Shown: positions 47,101 through 56,350 of the stretch, piece after piece
How positions within the stretch are numbered: the first letter of the stretch is position 1
Layout of the letters: every line of letters starts with the position of its first letter
Assembly (NCBI GenBank): GCA_965112735.1
Contig: OZ218961.1
Coordinates: 1,054,001-1,118,000 of the forward strand
From: Phaeosaccion multiseriatum
Taxonomy: Eukaryota > Ochrophyta, other classes
Length of the DNA stretch: 64,000 nt
Direction: 5' to 3'
Made by a program: the position numbers and the translations under genes
The notes under the pieces: generated by a model
The model's database searches: none
Seen by the model: only the letters and a program-made list of their open reading frames with translations
Told to the model about the DNA's origin: nothing

Positions 47101-48448
47101 GTTATCAGCCTTGGAATGTGGTGTGGTGGGGCGCCTCGTTGAGGTGTGTGACTCGCGCATCATCGACGCACATGCGGCCTACGTGGTGACGCAAAACGTG
47201 GACTTGTTAGTGGAGACAATTCTCGGTCTGGCACGACAGGGGGAGGATCTGTTGCAGCAGCAGGCCATGTATTGGGAGCAGCAGCAGCAGCAGCAGCAGG
47301 AGGGGGAGGGAGACGAGGACTCTAGTGAGGAGGAGGATGATGATGCTGATGATGAGGAGGAGGAGGAGGAGGCGGACGATGAGGAGGATGAGGAGGCTGA
47401 GGAGGGTGAGGAAGGTGAGGAGGAGGAGGACGAGGAGGAGGAGGAGGAGGAGGAGGATGACCTCGACCTCAGCCCGGAGGATTGCAAGAGAGTTGTGAGG
47501 CTCATGGCACAGACGGAGGTCATTTCCCCCGCCATACGTGGGCAGCTCCTCCGTCTCATCGACGAGGACGAGCCGAGAGTGCTTGCTGCATTTGATGTGT
47601 ACGAGAAGATGAGGGACGTGAGCGATCTGGTGGATACTCTGAAGCGTATCGCTTTTATTATTGACCAGGAGGAGGACGGAGAGGAGGGGGGGAGGGGGAG
47701 GGGAGGGGGAGAGGTAGAAGAGGGGAAGGAGCAAGGAGGAGAGGACGGTGAGAGTGATGAGGAACAAGACGAAGACAACGTCCAGGAGTCTTCTGGGGGC
47801 GGTGATGGTGAAGAGGACGAAGAGGAGGAGGAAGAGAAGGAGGAAAGAGGAGATGATGTGTATCCCGGCTACGACGACAAGGATTGGTCACACTTTCTGG
47901 ACCGGCGCTTCGGCGAGATTGTGGCAAGCATGCATCTTTCCGATCTGGAGAGCACTGCCCTGCAGCTGTGTGTGCAGAGGTCGGATCCGTCCATAGCCGC
48001 CGCTCTTGAGGTGTTCCGTCTGGAGAAGGACGAGACCGACTTCAAGGACACTCTCCGGCGGCTGGCCAGGGTGACGCTGGAGCAGCTGCAGGCCCCCTCC
48101 TCCTCCTCCTCCTCCTCCTCGCGGGGAGAGCCGCTTTCAGGAGGAGGAGGAGCGCCATCAACAGGCTACGAAGAGGAGGGCGAGGAGGAGGAGGGAGGGG
48201 AGGAGGGAGGCAGAGCACGAGGGGTGGACATGACGTCTGCGGGCCGGGAGAGCTTGTTCCAGACGCTCGTGGCGGACTTGGTGAAGAACGCCATTGTGCC
48301 CTCTCCGGCGGCGGGGGCGGCTCTGCTGGCCATGTTCGACGCTCGCGACTCGAGGGTCATGGCTGCGCTGCACGGCTACGAGGAGAGCGCGGATATGGAG
48401 CAGCTGGTGGTGGACCTGCACGCTGTGCTGGGGGCTGTGCAGCAGTAG
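43250..48448 (+). CDS. 1480-aa protein with about nine copies of an unfamiliar ~60-aa helical module, 4 exons
   Basis: Exons are 43250-43708, 43881-44040, 44401-44547 and 44772-48448, with phases 0/1/1. Residues 1-75 form an N-terminal domain (VETRFLLVTHDDESHFVALY, ELNALLKAVYRIGAGEVIGL). A highly acidic linker follows. Then come repeated modules, each a helical lead, a middle Leu-rich helix and a final helix of the form A-x-x-x-Y-x-x-x-x-D-x-x-x-L-V-D-T-L-x-R-I-A. Examples of the final helix are AAFDVYADDGKLEELVDTLS, SAWEVYKLEKDEGDLLDTLL, AAFDVYEKMRDVSDLVDTLK and AALEVFRLEKDETDFKDTLR. Modules are separated by Gly- or Glu-rich linkers, including a ~70-residue acidic run. I do not recognise the repeat; it could be an alpha-solenoid scaffold. 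The last two modules recur at 53160-53974. Confidence 0.8.
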
Positions 48449-48629
48449 CTCTGGAGGGCAGAGGAGATGTGGGCACTGTTAACCATTGGCAGGTAGTGGC
48501 AGCATAGCAGCAGCAGGAGGAGGAGGAGGACGAAGGACGAGAAGGAGGACAAGGCGAGAGAGAGGGAAAGCCCCCACACCATTGTTGTATAGCAGGAAAG
48601 GTTTTATTATAAATTAATTGACGAAGGAA

Positions 48630-48635
48630 AATAAA
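48630..48635 (+). terminator. Candidate polyadenylation signal AATAAA for the module gene
   Basis: AATAAA lies 182 bases after the stop. In the duplicated copy the same place reads AATAGA, consistent with loss of constraint there. Confidence 0.45.
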
Positions 48636-48697
48636 GACTCCTTGAGGTGGTGCGTGGGCGCGTGTGACGATGTAGTATGTCAATGGGGGAGGTGGCC

Positions 48698-51421
48698 CCT
48701 TGTATGTCAATTAACCCCGATAAATGTCAGTAGGACCGAAAACTTTTTTGTCATTTTTTTGGATCGGCTGGGGCGCGTGAGGGAGGAGATGAATACTAGA
48801 TATACGGACTATCCCAGACGAAGCGCTTGCGCAAGCTTGAGGAAAACACAGTGAACTCGGGATTGGGCAGCTGAGAGCGTGCTCGCAGCAGCTTTGTGGC
48901 AAGAGTTAGCGGGTGAGCGGCAAAGGTGCGTTTTTCTCCAACCTTAGTTTCGAGAGAGAGAGAGGACGGAGGGGGGTATACCCATAGAGATAAGCCGTGG
49001 GCAAGATAGGATCTCCTCTCCAGGAGTGTACGAAACTTTTCATATGCACCGCATGCTCTTCCGCCTCCAGCTCGTTGGCAGTTTTGCCCCTGAAGTTAGG
49101 GTACTCCACCTTCACAGTTGCATGTCTCTGAGACGTGGACGCTGCTCTATTCTACCGATTTTCAGGGCCCATCAGGGCGTCATCTCGTCCGCAGGACACG
49201 TCTGATGACCCCCGTACCGCCGCTGTCCATGGGCGGAGGGCAAGAGGTCTATCGCAGGTCGTCACCCGAGGTGGCCGAAAAGGTGAGGGCGCACGAGAGG
49301 GGGAGAGGGCGTGAGATGGAAGGCTTCGCCTGGCAGTTACGAGCGGGGCAAGAGGGATCAACATCACTCATATATAGCCTGGCTTGTGACCAAGTTTTAG
49401 CTTCAAAGGTCATAATCCCATGTGCAAAATCGCATACATGTACTCCCCTCTCTTTTGCCTTTGAAGGGTCCTTTTTGTGAGGTCATGAGCAGCCGATCCC
49501 ACGCCCTGTCAGAGCATCGGTCTTGCTTAAGGGGCGTAATACTAACTCCCCTGCCCCCTGTTATTGCGGGACGTGGGTGGTGGGGCGATCGGGGGGACTT
49601 CGACATCTTCTCCCGAGGTCACTGCACAGGTGGCGAAGTATGAGGGTGGAGAGGAAAGGGAAGGAACCTTCCCGGCAGAGTCAAGGGCGACACAAGGTAT
49701 GTTGTGGCATCTAGTGTGTGAGTTGTCAGATGTCCAACTTTCAGCTTCAGCGAGCTTAACCAGACATGGGAAATCACCTCGTGTCCACCTCCCTAATTTT
49801 GGCCCCTTCGGTTAGGTCATCACGAGGGTCATTACCGGGGCAGGAGAACGACTGCGGCGACCATCCTGCCTCTCTTCAGGGAGCGAGAAGGTAAGGAGCA
49901 AGGGGTTCACGAGCGGCAGTGGCCAGACGAGCGGGGGGAAGAGAAGCAGGCGTCCAGATAGAAGTCAAGCTTATCCGCCTCGTCGTCCACCCCGGGGGAC
50001 GCCCTTGCTGCACGATCAGCTGCAGCTCCTCCTGGCTACTGCGGATGAGCGTGCTCGTATTGAAGCCTACCAGCCACGAGTGAGAGAAGCTCAATCAAGC
50101 AGCAGCTGGACGCGCCATCGGCTGCCGAGGCGGCCATGGGAGCTGAGCCGGAGAAAGGGGGGGGGGTAGCGTGCTGTTGCTGTGGGTGGTGGTGTTCGTC
50201 GTGGCACATGGTCGAAAAGCGAGAATGACTCAGGGGCGACAGGACGATGAGCCGCAAGGCCATACTCAAGTGGCTGACCGCCCTGTATGCAGAGAAAGTG
50301 GGGTGGAGGCCGTGGCAGGGGGGTTAGGAGCTGCCAGAGGAGGGCTTGGCGGGCTACCGAGACAGATTTCGCAGGTAAGACGGAGCCTCGTGCAGCATCT
50401 ATAGTAGTAGTAGCCGTAGCAGCACCGATAAGGGGAGGAGGGGCAGTGTGTGTACAGTTGGAGCTGCCCATCCGTGAAATTGGGTTAAAATGACGAATAT
50501 ACACATAGATAGCGTTGTAAATCGCATCCTCGCCAAGGAGAGCATGTAAAGAGTACCAAATCGGCGCATGGTCATGAGGTATAGCCTCGCGTTGTATCTG
50601 GCCCATATCTATCGTCATACCCTCTCTTCCCCCTCGATCGAGGGTCAGGATGACGACGAAAAGGGGCCCTTCACACTTGTAAATTCTCTCCCTCACTCTG
50701 TAGCTCCTGAAAGGACACTTCGAGTTGCCCAGCACTCAGCAGACTATGTATCCCTCAAGTCTTCTCAAGGGTTTCATATATCGTGGTCTGCTGGTCGCAC
50801 ACGCTCCTCCCTCTCCTCACCATTTTTGAGGTGAAAACTGCTGCCATAAGTGTTTCCATCTCGCCTCACCCCTTCTGCTCCACAGCACCTGCAATCGCAC
50901 TCTTAGCTGCTCAACGTCGACTTCCATATGTGGGTCGCAGTCTGCTCAAAGCCATTCCTCCCTCATGGGCTCTTGCTCGCACACGCTCTTCCCCCACTCC
51001 CCCCTTGTTTGAGGCCCAAATTCCCGCCAAAGCAACGGACATTTCAGCTCCACATGTTAGCCCACTATCTCCTAAGACCGCGCTCCCAGCTTCACATCGG
51101 CTATTTGACTACATAATCCGTATTCAGCCCGAAGATTATCACCTCTTGTGTGAGCTACGCCTCTCTCTTTCTCCCTTGTTCAGGGGCAAAGATCTCGTCA
51201 ACATAGCAGCACATTTCACCTCCTAAATCGCTCTATACAGACGCAACAATCAGACTTTAAGCTGCTCAACATCTAGAATACTGTCTTTGCCTCAGATCTC
51301 CCGAAGCGCTTCGCCTGTGGTGCTCTGTAGCGTGCGTAATACCTCTTTTCCTGAGCCCACTCAAAATGTTGAGTCTACTGATTTTCTACTGACATTTATC
51401 GGGGTTAATTGACATACAAGG
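48698..51421. mobile_element. 2.7-kb element bounded by ~36-bp terminal inverted repeats
   Basis: The left end ccttgtatgtcaattaaccc with cgataaatgtcagtag (48699-48734) is repeated in inverse orientation at the right end (51386-51421). A three-base GCC may be the target duplication (ggcc before, gccg after). The paralogous unit 2 has no such insert at the matching point, near 54236. Inside there is no intact transposase. There are exon-like fragments on the + strand (SSPEVAEKVRAHERGRGREM near 49258 and a diverged SSPEV copy near 49600), and a minus-strand frame (50735-50091) of unknown nature. Diverged ~130-base repeats lie at 50690-51240. This fits a non-autonomous DNA transposon carrying captured or decayed sequence; the superfamily is unclear. 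Confidence 0.6.
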
Positions 51422-51592
51422 GCCGCCGGGCCCCAGCCTTACCTGTAGTCTTCCGCGAAGTGAGTAAAACTGTGCAGTCCCGAGCTCCTTAGCTGTGTAG
51501 ACAACGAGAGCTAGGGGGGAGGACGGAGAGCTCAAGAGGGGAGAGGGAGAGAGACTTCAAGGAGGGGGGGAGAGAAGGCAAAAGGGAAAGAG

Positions 51593-52876
51593 ATGGAGGG
51601 AGGAAAGAGACGAGCAGCAGCGGAAAACATTCCCTCTTCGCGTGCTTCAAAGAAACACTCAGGAGAACCCGTTACCGAGGCAGCAGACTGGGATGGAGTA
51701 AAGGTGCTGACCCTCATTGTTGCAAACGTGGGCTCCATCAAGAGGCTGTGGGGCTTGTCCAGGGTGGTGGATGCAGTCGTGGGGAGACGAGTTGTTCTAC
51801 ACTGCGATGTGCCTAAAGCAGTCCAGCAGAGAATACTGAAGATGCTCGAGCACCAGCAGCGGCTTGAGCTTGAGCCATCCGGGGAAGGAGGAGCATCCTC
51901 TGCTACTGAGGATGGACAAAGACCATGCGTCCAGGAGGAGCAGCAGCGGGCCCAGGAGTGTGGAGAGGGAGGAGGGGAGATTCCCGACGAAAGGTATTTT
52001 CCCGTCAGCGCTGTCACGCTGGGCGTTGCTAACACGCGGTGTACACGGGCGGACATTGCCCTTGTCCAGGAAGGGCTGAGAGTGCTCCCTCCCTCGGTGA
52101 AGCACGTTCGCTTGGGAGAGATTTTCAGCTGTCGTGGCCTGCGTCTTCCTGATGGGCTGGAGAGTGTACATTTTGGAGAACAGTTTTCCGAAGAGGTCAA
52201 ACTTCCGCACGCCTTGAGAGAGTTGAGCTTTGATCCTGAGTCCATTTACAATCGTCCTTTGGACCTCCCCCCATCGCTGCGGAAGATCACGCTTGGGGAA
52301 TGGTTTAACCATGACATGAATCTTCCTGCCTCTCTTCGGACTCTGGAGCTGGGATGGCACTATAACCAGCCTCTATCGGATCTGCCGGACGGGCTGAAGG
52401 AGCTGAAATTTGCCGGGGCCTCGAGGTTTAATCATCCATTAACCCTGCCTGCCTCTCTTCGGACTCTGGAGCTGGGATGGCACTATAACCAGCCCCTATC
52501 GGATCTGCCGGACGGGCTGAAGGAGCTGAAATTTGCCGGGGCCTCGAGGTTTAATCATCCGTTAACCCTGCCTGCCTCTCTTCGGACTCTGGAGCTGGGA
52601 TGGCAGTATAGGCAGCCCCTATCGGATCTGCCGGACGGGCTCAAGGAGCTGAAATTTGCCGGGGCCTCGATGTTTAATCATCCGTTAACCCTGCCTGCCT
52701 CTCTTCGGACTCTGCACCTGGGAGAGAAGTATAACCAGCCCCTATCGGATCTGCCTGCAGGTCTGAAGCGACTCGAGGTTTTGGAGGGATGCGAGCTCCC
52801 TGCTCAGCTGCCCGAGGGCCTTCAAGTGAGGTTCTTCGCATATGAGGGGAGTGGGGATGAGGATAATGATGATGAA

Positions 52877-52914
<38 letters not shown>

Positions 52915-52963
52915 GGAGGAGGAGGAGGAGGAGGATGAGGAGGAGGAGGAGGAGGTGGAGTAG
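51593..52963 (+). CDS. FNIP/LRR-type repeat protein 1, 456 aa, intronless
   Basis: Starts MEGGKRRAAAE. Residues ~30-85 (WDGVKVLTLIVANVGSIKRL, then VVDAVVGRRVVLHC) form a conserved head shared with paralogue 2. From ~170 the chain is a solenoid of ~41-residue double repeats of the type F-N-H-P-L-T-L-P-A-S-L-R-T-L-x-L-G-x-x-Y-x-Q-P-L-S-D-L-P-D-G-L-K-E-L-K-F, which resembles FNIP repeats (F-N-x-P-I/L...LP..L..L.F). Four double units are present and two are nearly identical at DNA level (123-base period, 52395-52640). The C-terminus is a pure Asp/Glu tract. FNIP repeats are known in amoebae and giant-virus-like proteins, mostly as putative binding surfaces. Function here is unknown; a recognition or adaptor role is inference. 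Confidence 0.82.
52842..52963 (+). repeat. (GAT)n/(GAG)n coding tract encoding an Asp/Glu tail
   Basis: GAT repeats pass into GAG repeats up to the stop at 52963. The paralogue ends in only a few such codons (VDEDDYDY), so the tail length is recent. Confidence 0.9.
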
Positions 52964-53159
52964 TAGTATTCTTAAGGTGACGCGAACGCAGCACACTGAT
53001 GATGATGAAGGAGGAGGGCGGCGGGAGGGAGGGGGAAGAGTATAAGGCCGAAGCGGAGACGGTGATGATTACATGACGGACGAGTGGAGGAGGTGAGACG
53101 TGTGCAGCTTGATTACGGTGACTGCAAGGACCGGCTGGTCGCACGGCTGGTCGCATGGC

Positions 53160-53974
53160 TTGGACCGGCGCTTTGGTGAGATTGTGGCAAGCATGCACCT
53201 GTCGGATCTGGAGAGCACTGCCCTGCAGCTGTGTGTGCAGAGGTCGGATCCGTCCATAGCCGCCGCTCTTGAGGTGTTCCGTCTGGAGGAGGACGAGACC
53301 GACCTCAAGGATACTCTCCGGCGGCTGGCCAGGGTGACGCTGGAGCAACTGCAGGCGCCCGACCCCTCCTCCTCCTCCTCCTCCTCCTCCTCCTCCTCCT
53401 CCTCCTCCTCCTCCTCCTCCTCCTCCTCCTCCTCCTCCTCCTCCTCCTCCTCCTCCTCCTCCTCCTCCTCCTCCTCCTCCTCCTCCTCCTCCTCCTCCTC
53501 CTCCTCCTCCTCCTCCTCCTCCTCCTCCTCCTCCTCCTCCTCCTCCTCCTCCTCCTCCTCCTCCTCCTCCTCCTCCTCCTCCTCCTCCTCCTCATCCCCC
53601 TCCTCCTCCTCCTCCTCCTCCTCCTCCTCCTCCTCCTCTTCCTCCTCGCGGGGAGAGCCGCTTTCAGGAGGAGGAGGAGCGGCATCAGCAGGGCACGAGA
53701 GGAGGGCGAGGAGGGGGGGGGAGGGGAGGAGGGAGGCAGAGCACGAGGGGTGGACATGACGTCTGCGGGCCGGGAGAGCTTGTTCCAGACGCTCGTGGCG
53801 GACTTGGTGAAGAACGCCATTGTGCCCTCTCCGGCGGCGGGGGCGGCTCTGCTGGCCATGTTCGACGCTCGCGACTCGAGGGTCATGGCTGCGCTACACG
53901 GCTACGAGGAGAGCGCGGACATGGAGCAGCTGGTGGTGGACCTGCACGCTGTGCTGGGGGCTGTGCAGCAGTAG
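53160..53974 (+). pseudogene. Duplicated 3' end of the module gene, frame-broken
   Basis: Copies modules 8 and 9 and the stop of the 43250-48448 gene (47898-48448). The Ser-coding (TCC)n linker has grown from 8 to about 90 codons. After the Ser tract, indels in the Glu-rich linker throw the first part out of frame (stop at 53759). Module 9 then reads from another frame (53750-53974) almost unchanged (LVADLVKNAIVPSPAAGAAL). No promoter or 5' exons are visible, so it is a non-functional fragment unless transcribed from the FNIP gene upstream. Confidence 0.8.
53365..53646 (+). repeat. (TCC)n microsatellite, about 90 units
   Basis: Nearly perfect CTC/TCC triplets with rare substitutions (tcatccccc near 53592, tcttcc near the end). 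The parental locus at 48097-48120 has only about 8 units. Confidence 0.95.
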
Positions 53975-54363
53975 CTCTGGAGGGCAGAGGAGAGGTGGGC
54001 ACTATTAACCACTGGCAGGTAGTGGCAGGATAGCAGCAGCAGGAGGAGCAGGAGGAAGAGGACGAGGAGGAGGAGAAGGCGAGAGAGAGGGAAAGCCCCC
54101 ATGCCTTTGTTGTATAGCAGGAAAGGTTTTATTATAAATTAATTGACGAAGGATCGAGAAGGAAAATAGAGACTCCTGGAGGTGGTGCGTGGGCGCGTGT
54201 GACGATGTAGTATGTCAATGGGGGAGGCTGGCCCATCCCCCCCCCTCCCCGTCGCAAAGTCGCAAAACACAAGTCTGTGCAGTCCCGAGTTCCTTAGTTG
54301 TGTAGACAGAGGGGAGGCGGAGAAACTTCAAGGAGGGGGGGAGAGAAGGCAAAAGGGAAAGAG

Positions 54364-55947
54364 ATGGAGGGAGGAAAGAGACGAGCAGCAGCGGGAATCA
54401 TTGCCTCTTCGCGTGCTTCAAAGAAGCACTCAGGAGACCCCGTTACCGAGGCAGCAGACTGGGATGGAATGAAGGTGCTGACCCTTATTGTTGCAAACGT
54501 GGGCTCCATCAAGAGGCTATGGGGCTTGTCCAGAGTGGTGGATGCAGTCGTGGGGAGGCGAGTTGTTCTACACTGCCATGTGCCTAAAGCGGTCCAACAG
54601 AGAATGCTGAAGATGCTCGAGCACCAGCAGCGGCTTGAGCTTGAGCCATCTGGGGAAGGAGGAGCATCCTCTGCTGCTGAGGATGGACAAAGACCATGCG
54701 TTCAGGAGGAGCAGCAGCGGGCCCGGCAGTGTGGAAAGGGAGGAGGGGAGATTCCCAACGAAAGGTATTTTCCCGTCAGCGCTGTCACGCTGGGCGTTGC
54801 TAACACGCGGTTTACACGGGCGGACATTGCCCTTGTCCAGGAAGGGCTGAGAGTGCTCCCTCCCTCGGTGAAGCACGTTCGCTTGGGAGAGATTTTCAGC
54901 TGTCGTGGCCTGCGTCTTCCTGATGGGCTGGAGAGTGTACATTTTCCTGAGTCCATTTACAATCGTCCTTTGGACCTCCCCCCATCGCTGCGGAAGATCA
55001 CGCTTGGGAGCTCGTTTAACCATGACATGAATCTTCCTGCCTCTCTTCGGACTCTGGAGCTGGGATGGCACTATAACCAGCCTCTATCGGATCTGCCGGA
55101 CGGGCTGAAGGAGCTGAAATTTGACTGGGCCTCGAGGTTTAATCATCCGTTAACCCTGCCTGCCTCTCTTCGGACTCTGCAGCTGGGAATCCAGTATAGG
55201 CAGCCCCTATCGGATCTGCCGGACGGGCTGAAGGAGCTGAAATTTGTCGATTTGTCGTGCTTTAATCATCCATTGATCCTGCCTGCCTCTCTTCGGACTC
55301 TGCAGCTGGGAAATAATTACAGTCAGCCCCTATCGGATCTGCCGGGCGGGATGAAGGAACTGAAATTTGCCTATGGCTCGAGTTTTAATCATCCGTTAAC
55401 CCTGTCGGCCTCTCTTCGGACTCTGCACCTGGGACGGTACTACACGCTGCCCCTATCGGATCTGCCGGACGGGCTGAAGGAGCTGAAATTTTCCGATGAC
55501 TCGAAGTTCAATCATCCATTTAGCCTTCCTGCCACTCTTCGGACGCTGGAGCTGGGAAGGGAGTATAACCAGCCCCTATCGGATCTGCCGGACGGGCTGA
55601 AGGAGCTGAAGTTTGCCTGGAAGTCCGCGTTCAATCATCCATTGGCCCTGCCTGCCTCTCTTCGGACTCTGCAGCTGGGAAAGGAGTATAACCAGCCCCT
55701 ATCGGATCTGCCGGACGGGCTGAAGGAGCTGAAATTTTCCAAGGCCTCGATGTTCAATCATCCGTTAACCCTGCCTGCCTCTCTTCGGACTCTGCAGTTG
55801 GGACTGCATTACGGTCAGCCCCTATCGGATCTACCTGCAGGTCTGAAGCGACTCGAGGTTTTGGAGGGATACGAGCTCCCTGCTCAGCTGCCCGAGGGCT
55901 TTCAAGTGAGGATCTGTCACGTGGATGAGGATGATTATGATTATTGA
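54364..55947 (+). CDS. FNIP/LRR-type repeat protein 2, intronless tandem paralogue
   Basis: The start is placed at 54364, the methionine matching paralogue 1 (MEGGKRRAAAG); an in-frame upstream methionine at 54298 would add 22 residues. The head domain is nearly identical to paralogue 1, but a block of 13 codons after LESVHF is missing. The solenoid has seven double units instead of four. The framework PLSDLPDGLKELKF is almost invariant, while residues before FNHPL (DWASR, VDLSC, AYGSS, SDDSK, AWKSA, SKASM) and between LG and PL (WHYNQ, IQYRQ, NNYSQ, RYYTL, REYNQ, KEYNQ, LHYGQ) vary. The acidic tail is reduced to a few residues. Role unknown; a diversified binding surface is inferred. Confidence 0.82.
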   Translation: MEGGKRRAAAGIIASSRASKKHSGDPVTEAADWDGMKVLTLIVANVGSIKRLWGLSRVVDAVVGRRVVLHCHVPKAVQQRMLKMLEHQQRLELEPSGEGGASSAAEDGQRPCVQEEQQRARQCGKGGGEIPNERYFPVSAVTLGVANTRFTRADIALVQEGLRVLPPSVKHVRLGEIFSCRGLRLPDGLESVHFPESIYNRPLDLPPSLRKITLGSSFNHDMNLPASLRTLELGWHYNQPLSDLPDGLKELKFDWASRFNHPLTLPASLRTLQLGIQYRQPLSDLPDGLKELKFVDLSCFNHPLILPASLRTLQLGNNYSQPLSDLPGGMKELKFAYGSSFNHPLTLSASLRTLHLGRYYTLPLSDLPDGLKELKFSDDSKFNHPFSLPATLRTLELGREYNQPLSDLPDGLKELKFAWKSAFNHPLALPASLRTLQLGKEYNQPLSDLPDGLKELKFSKASMFNHPLTLPASLRTLQLGLHYGQPLSDLPAGLKRLEVLEGYELPAQLPEGFQVRICHVDEDDYDY

Positions 55948-56350
55948 TGATGGTTATGATGGTGAGGATGATCATCCATTGCTTTTGCTTCCTCTTCCTG
56001 CCTTTCTTCGGATACTGGTGCTGGGGTGGAAGTACACACATCCCTTGTCGCTCCCTGACCGGCTTGAGGTGTTGAGATTTTTGCGGTTCGCTAGGTTCAA
56101 TCAGCCCTCGGCCCTTCCTGCGTCTCTCCGGACTCTGTGGCTGGGGTGGGGAGGAGCTACACGCAGCCCCTATCGCTGTCTTAGAGGCTTGAGGAGCCAA
56201 AATCTAGCGAAGGAAGAGCTTTCAACCACCACCAGCCACCACTTAACCAGGCTGCTTCTCTGCGGACTCTGCAGCTGGGGTGGGGAGGGAGTACACGCGG
56301 AGTACACGCAGAGCCCATCGTATCGTATCTGCCTGAAGGGCTGAAGCGGA
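55948..56350 (+). pseudogene. Decayed FNIP-type repeats downstream of FNIP gene 2
   Basis: A frame overlapping the end of FNIP gene 2 reads LPAFLRILVLGWKYTHPLSL, then RFARFNQPSALPASLRTLWL, and then degenerates; a further LRTLQLGW-like piece is out of frame near 56260. It belongs to the same repeat family but diverges more from it. This may be the remains of a third gene or an older C-terminal extension. Confidence 0.65.

Larger units (their letters stand above)
47898..52963. repeat. Tandem duplication unit 1 (module-gene 3' end + FNIP gene 1), interrupted by an element
   Basis: Matches unit 2 (53160-55947). Shared parts are the last two modules and stop of the module gene, its 3' untranslated region, the short flank before the FNIP gene and the FNIP gene itself. 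Unit 1 contains 48698-51421, which unit 2 lacks. Confidence 0.85.
53160..55947. repeat. Tandem duplication unit 2 (module-gene 3' end + FNIP gene 2)
   Basis: Direct repeat of unit 1 without the 2.7-kb element. Homology resumes across ctgtgcagtcccgag and the FNIP start, leaving only ~45 poorly matched bases around the element's insertion point. Confidence 0.85.

Noticed and set aside
50091-50735. 214-codon minus-strand frame inside the inverted-repeat element as a transposase
   Set aside because: No catalytic triad, helix-turn-helix or other transposase signature could be seen.
53100-53759. Poly-Ser protein as a functional gene
   Set aside because: It is the duplicated 3' end of the module gene with an expanded TCC tract and a broken frame; no promoter or upstream exons.
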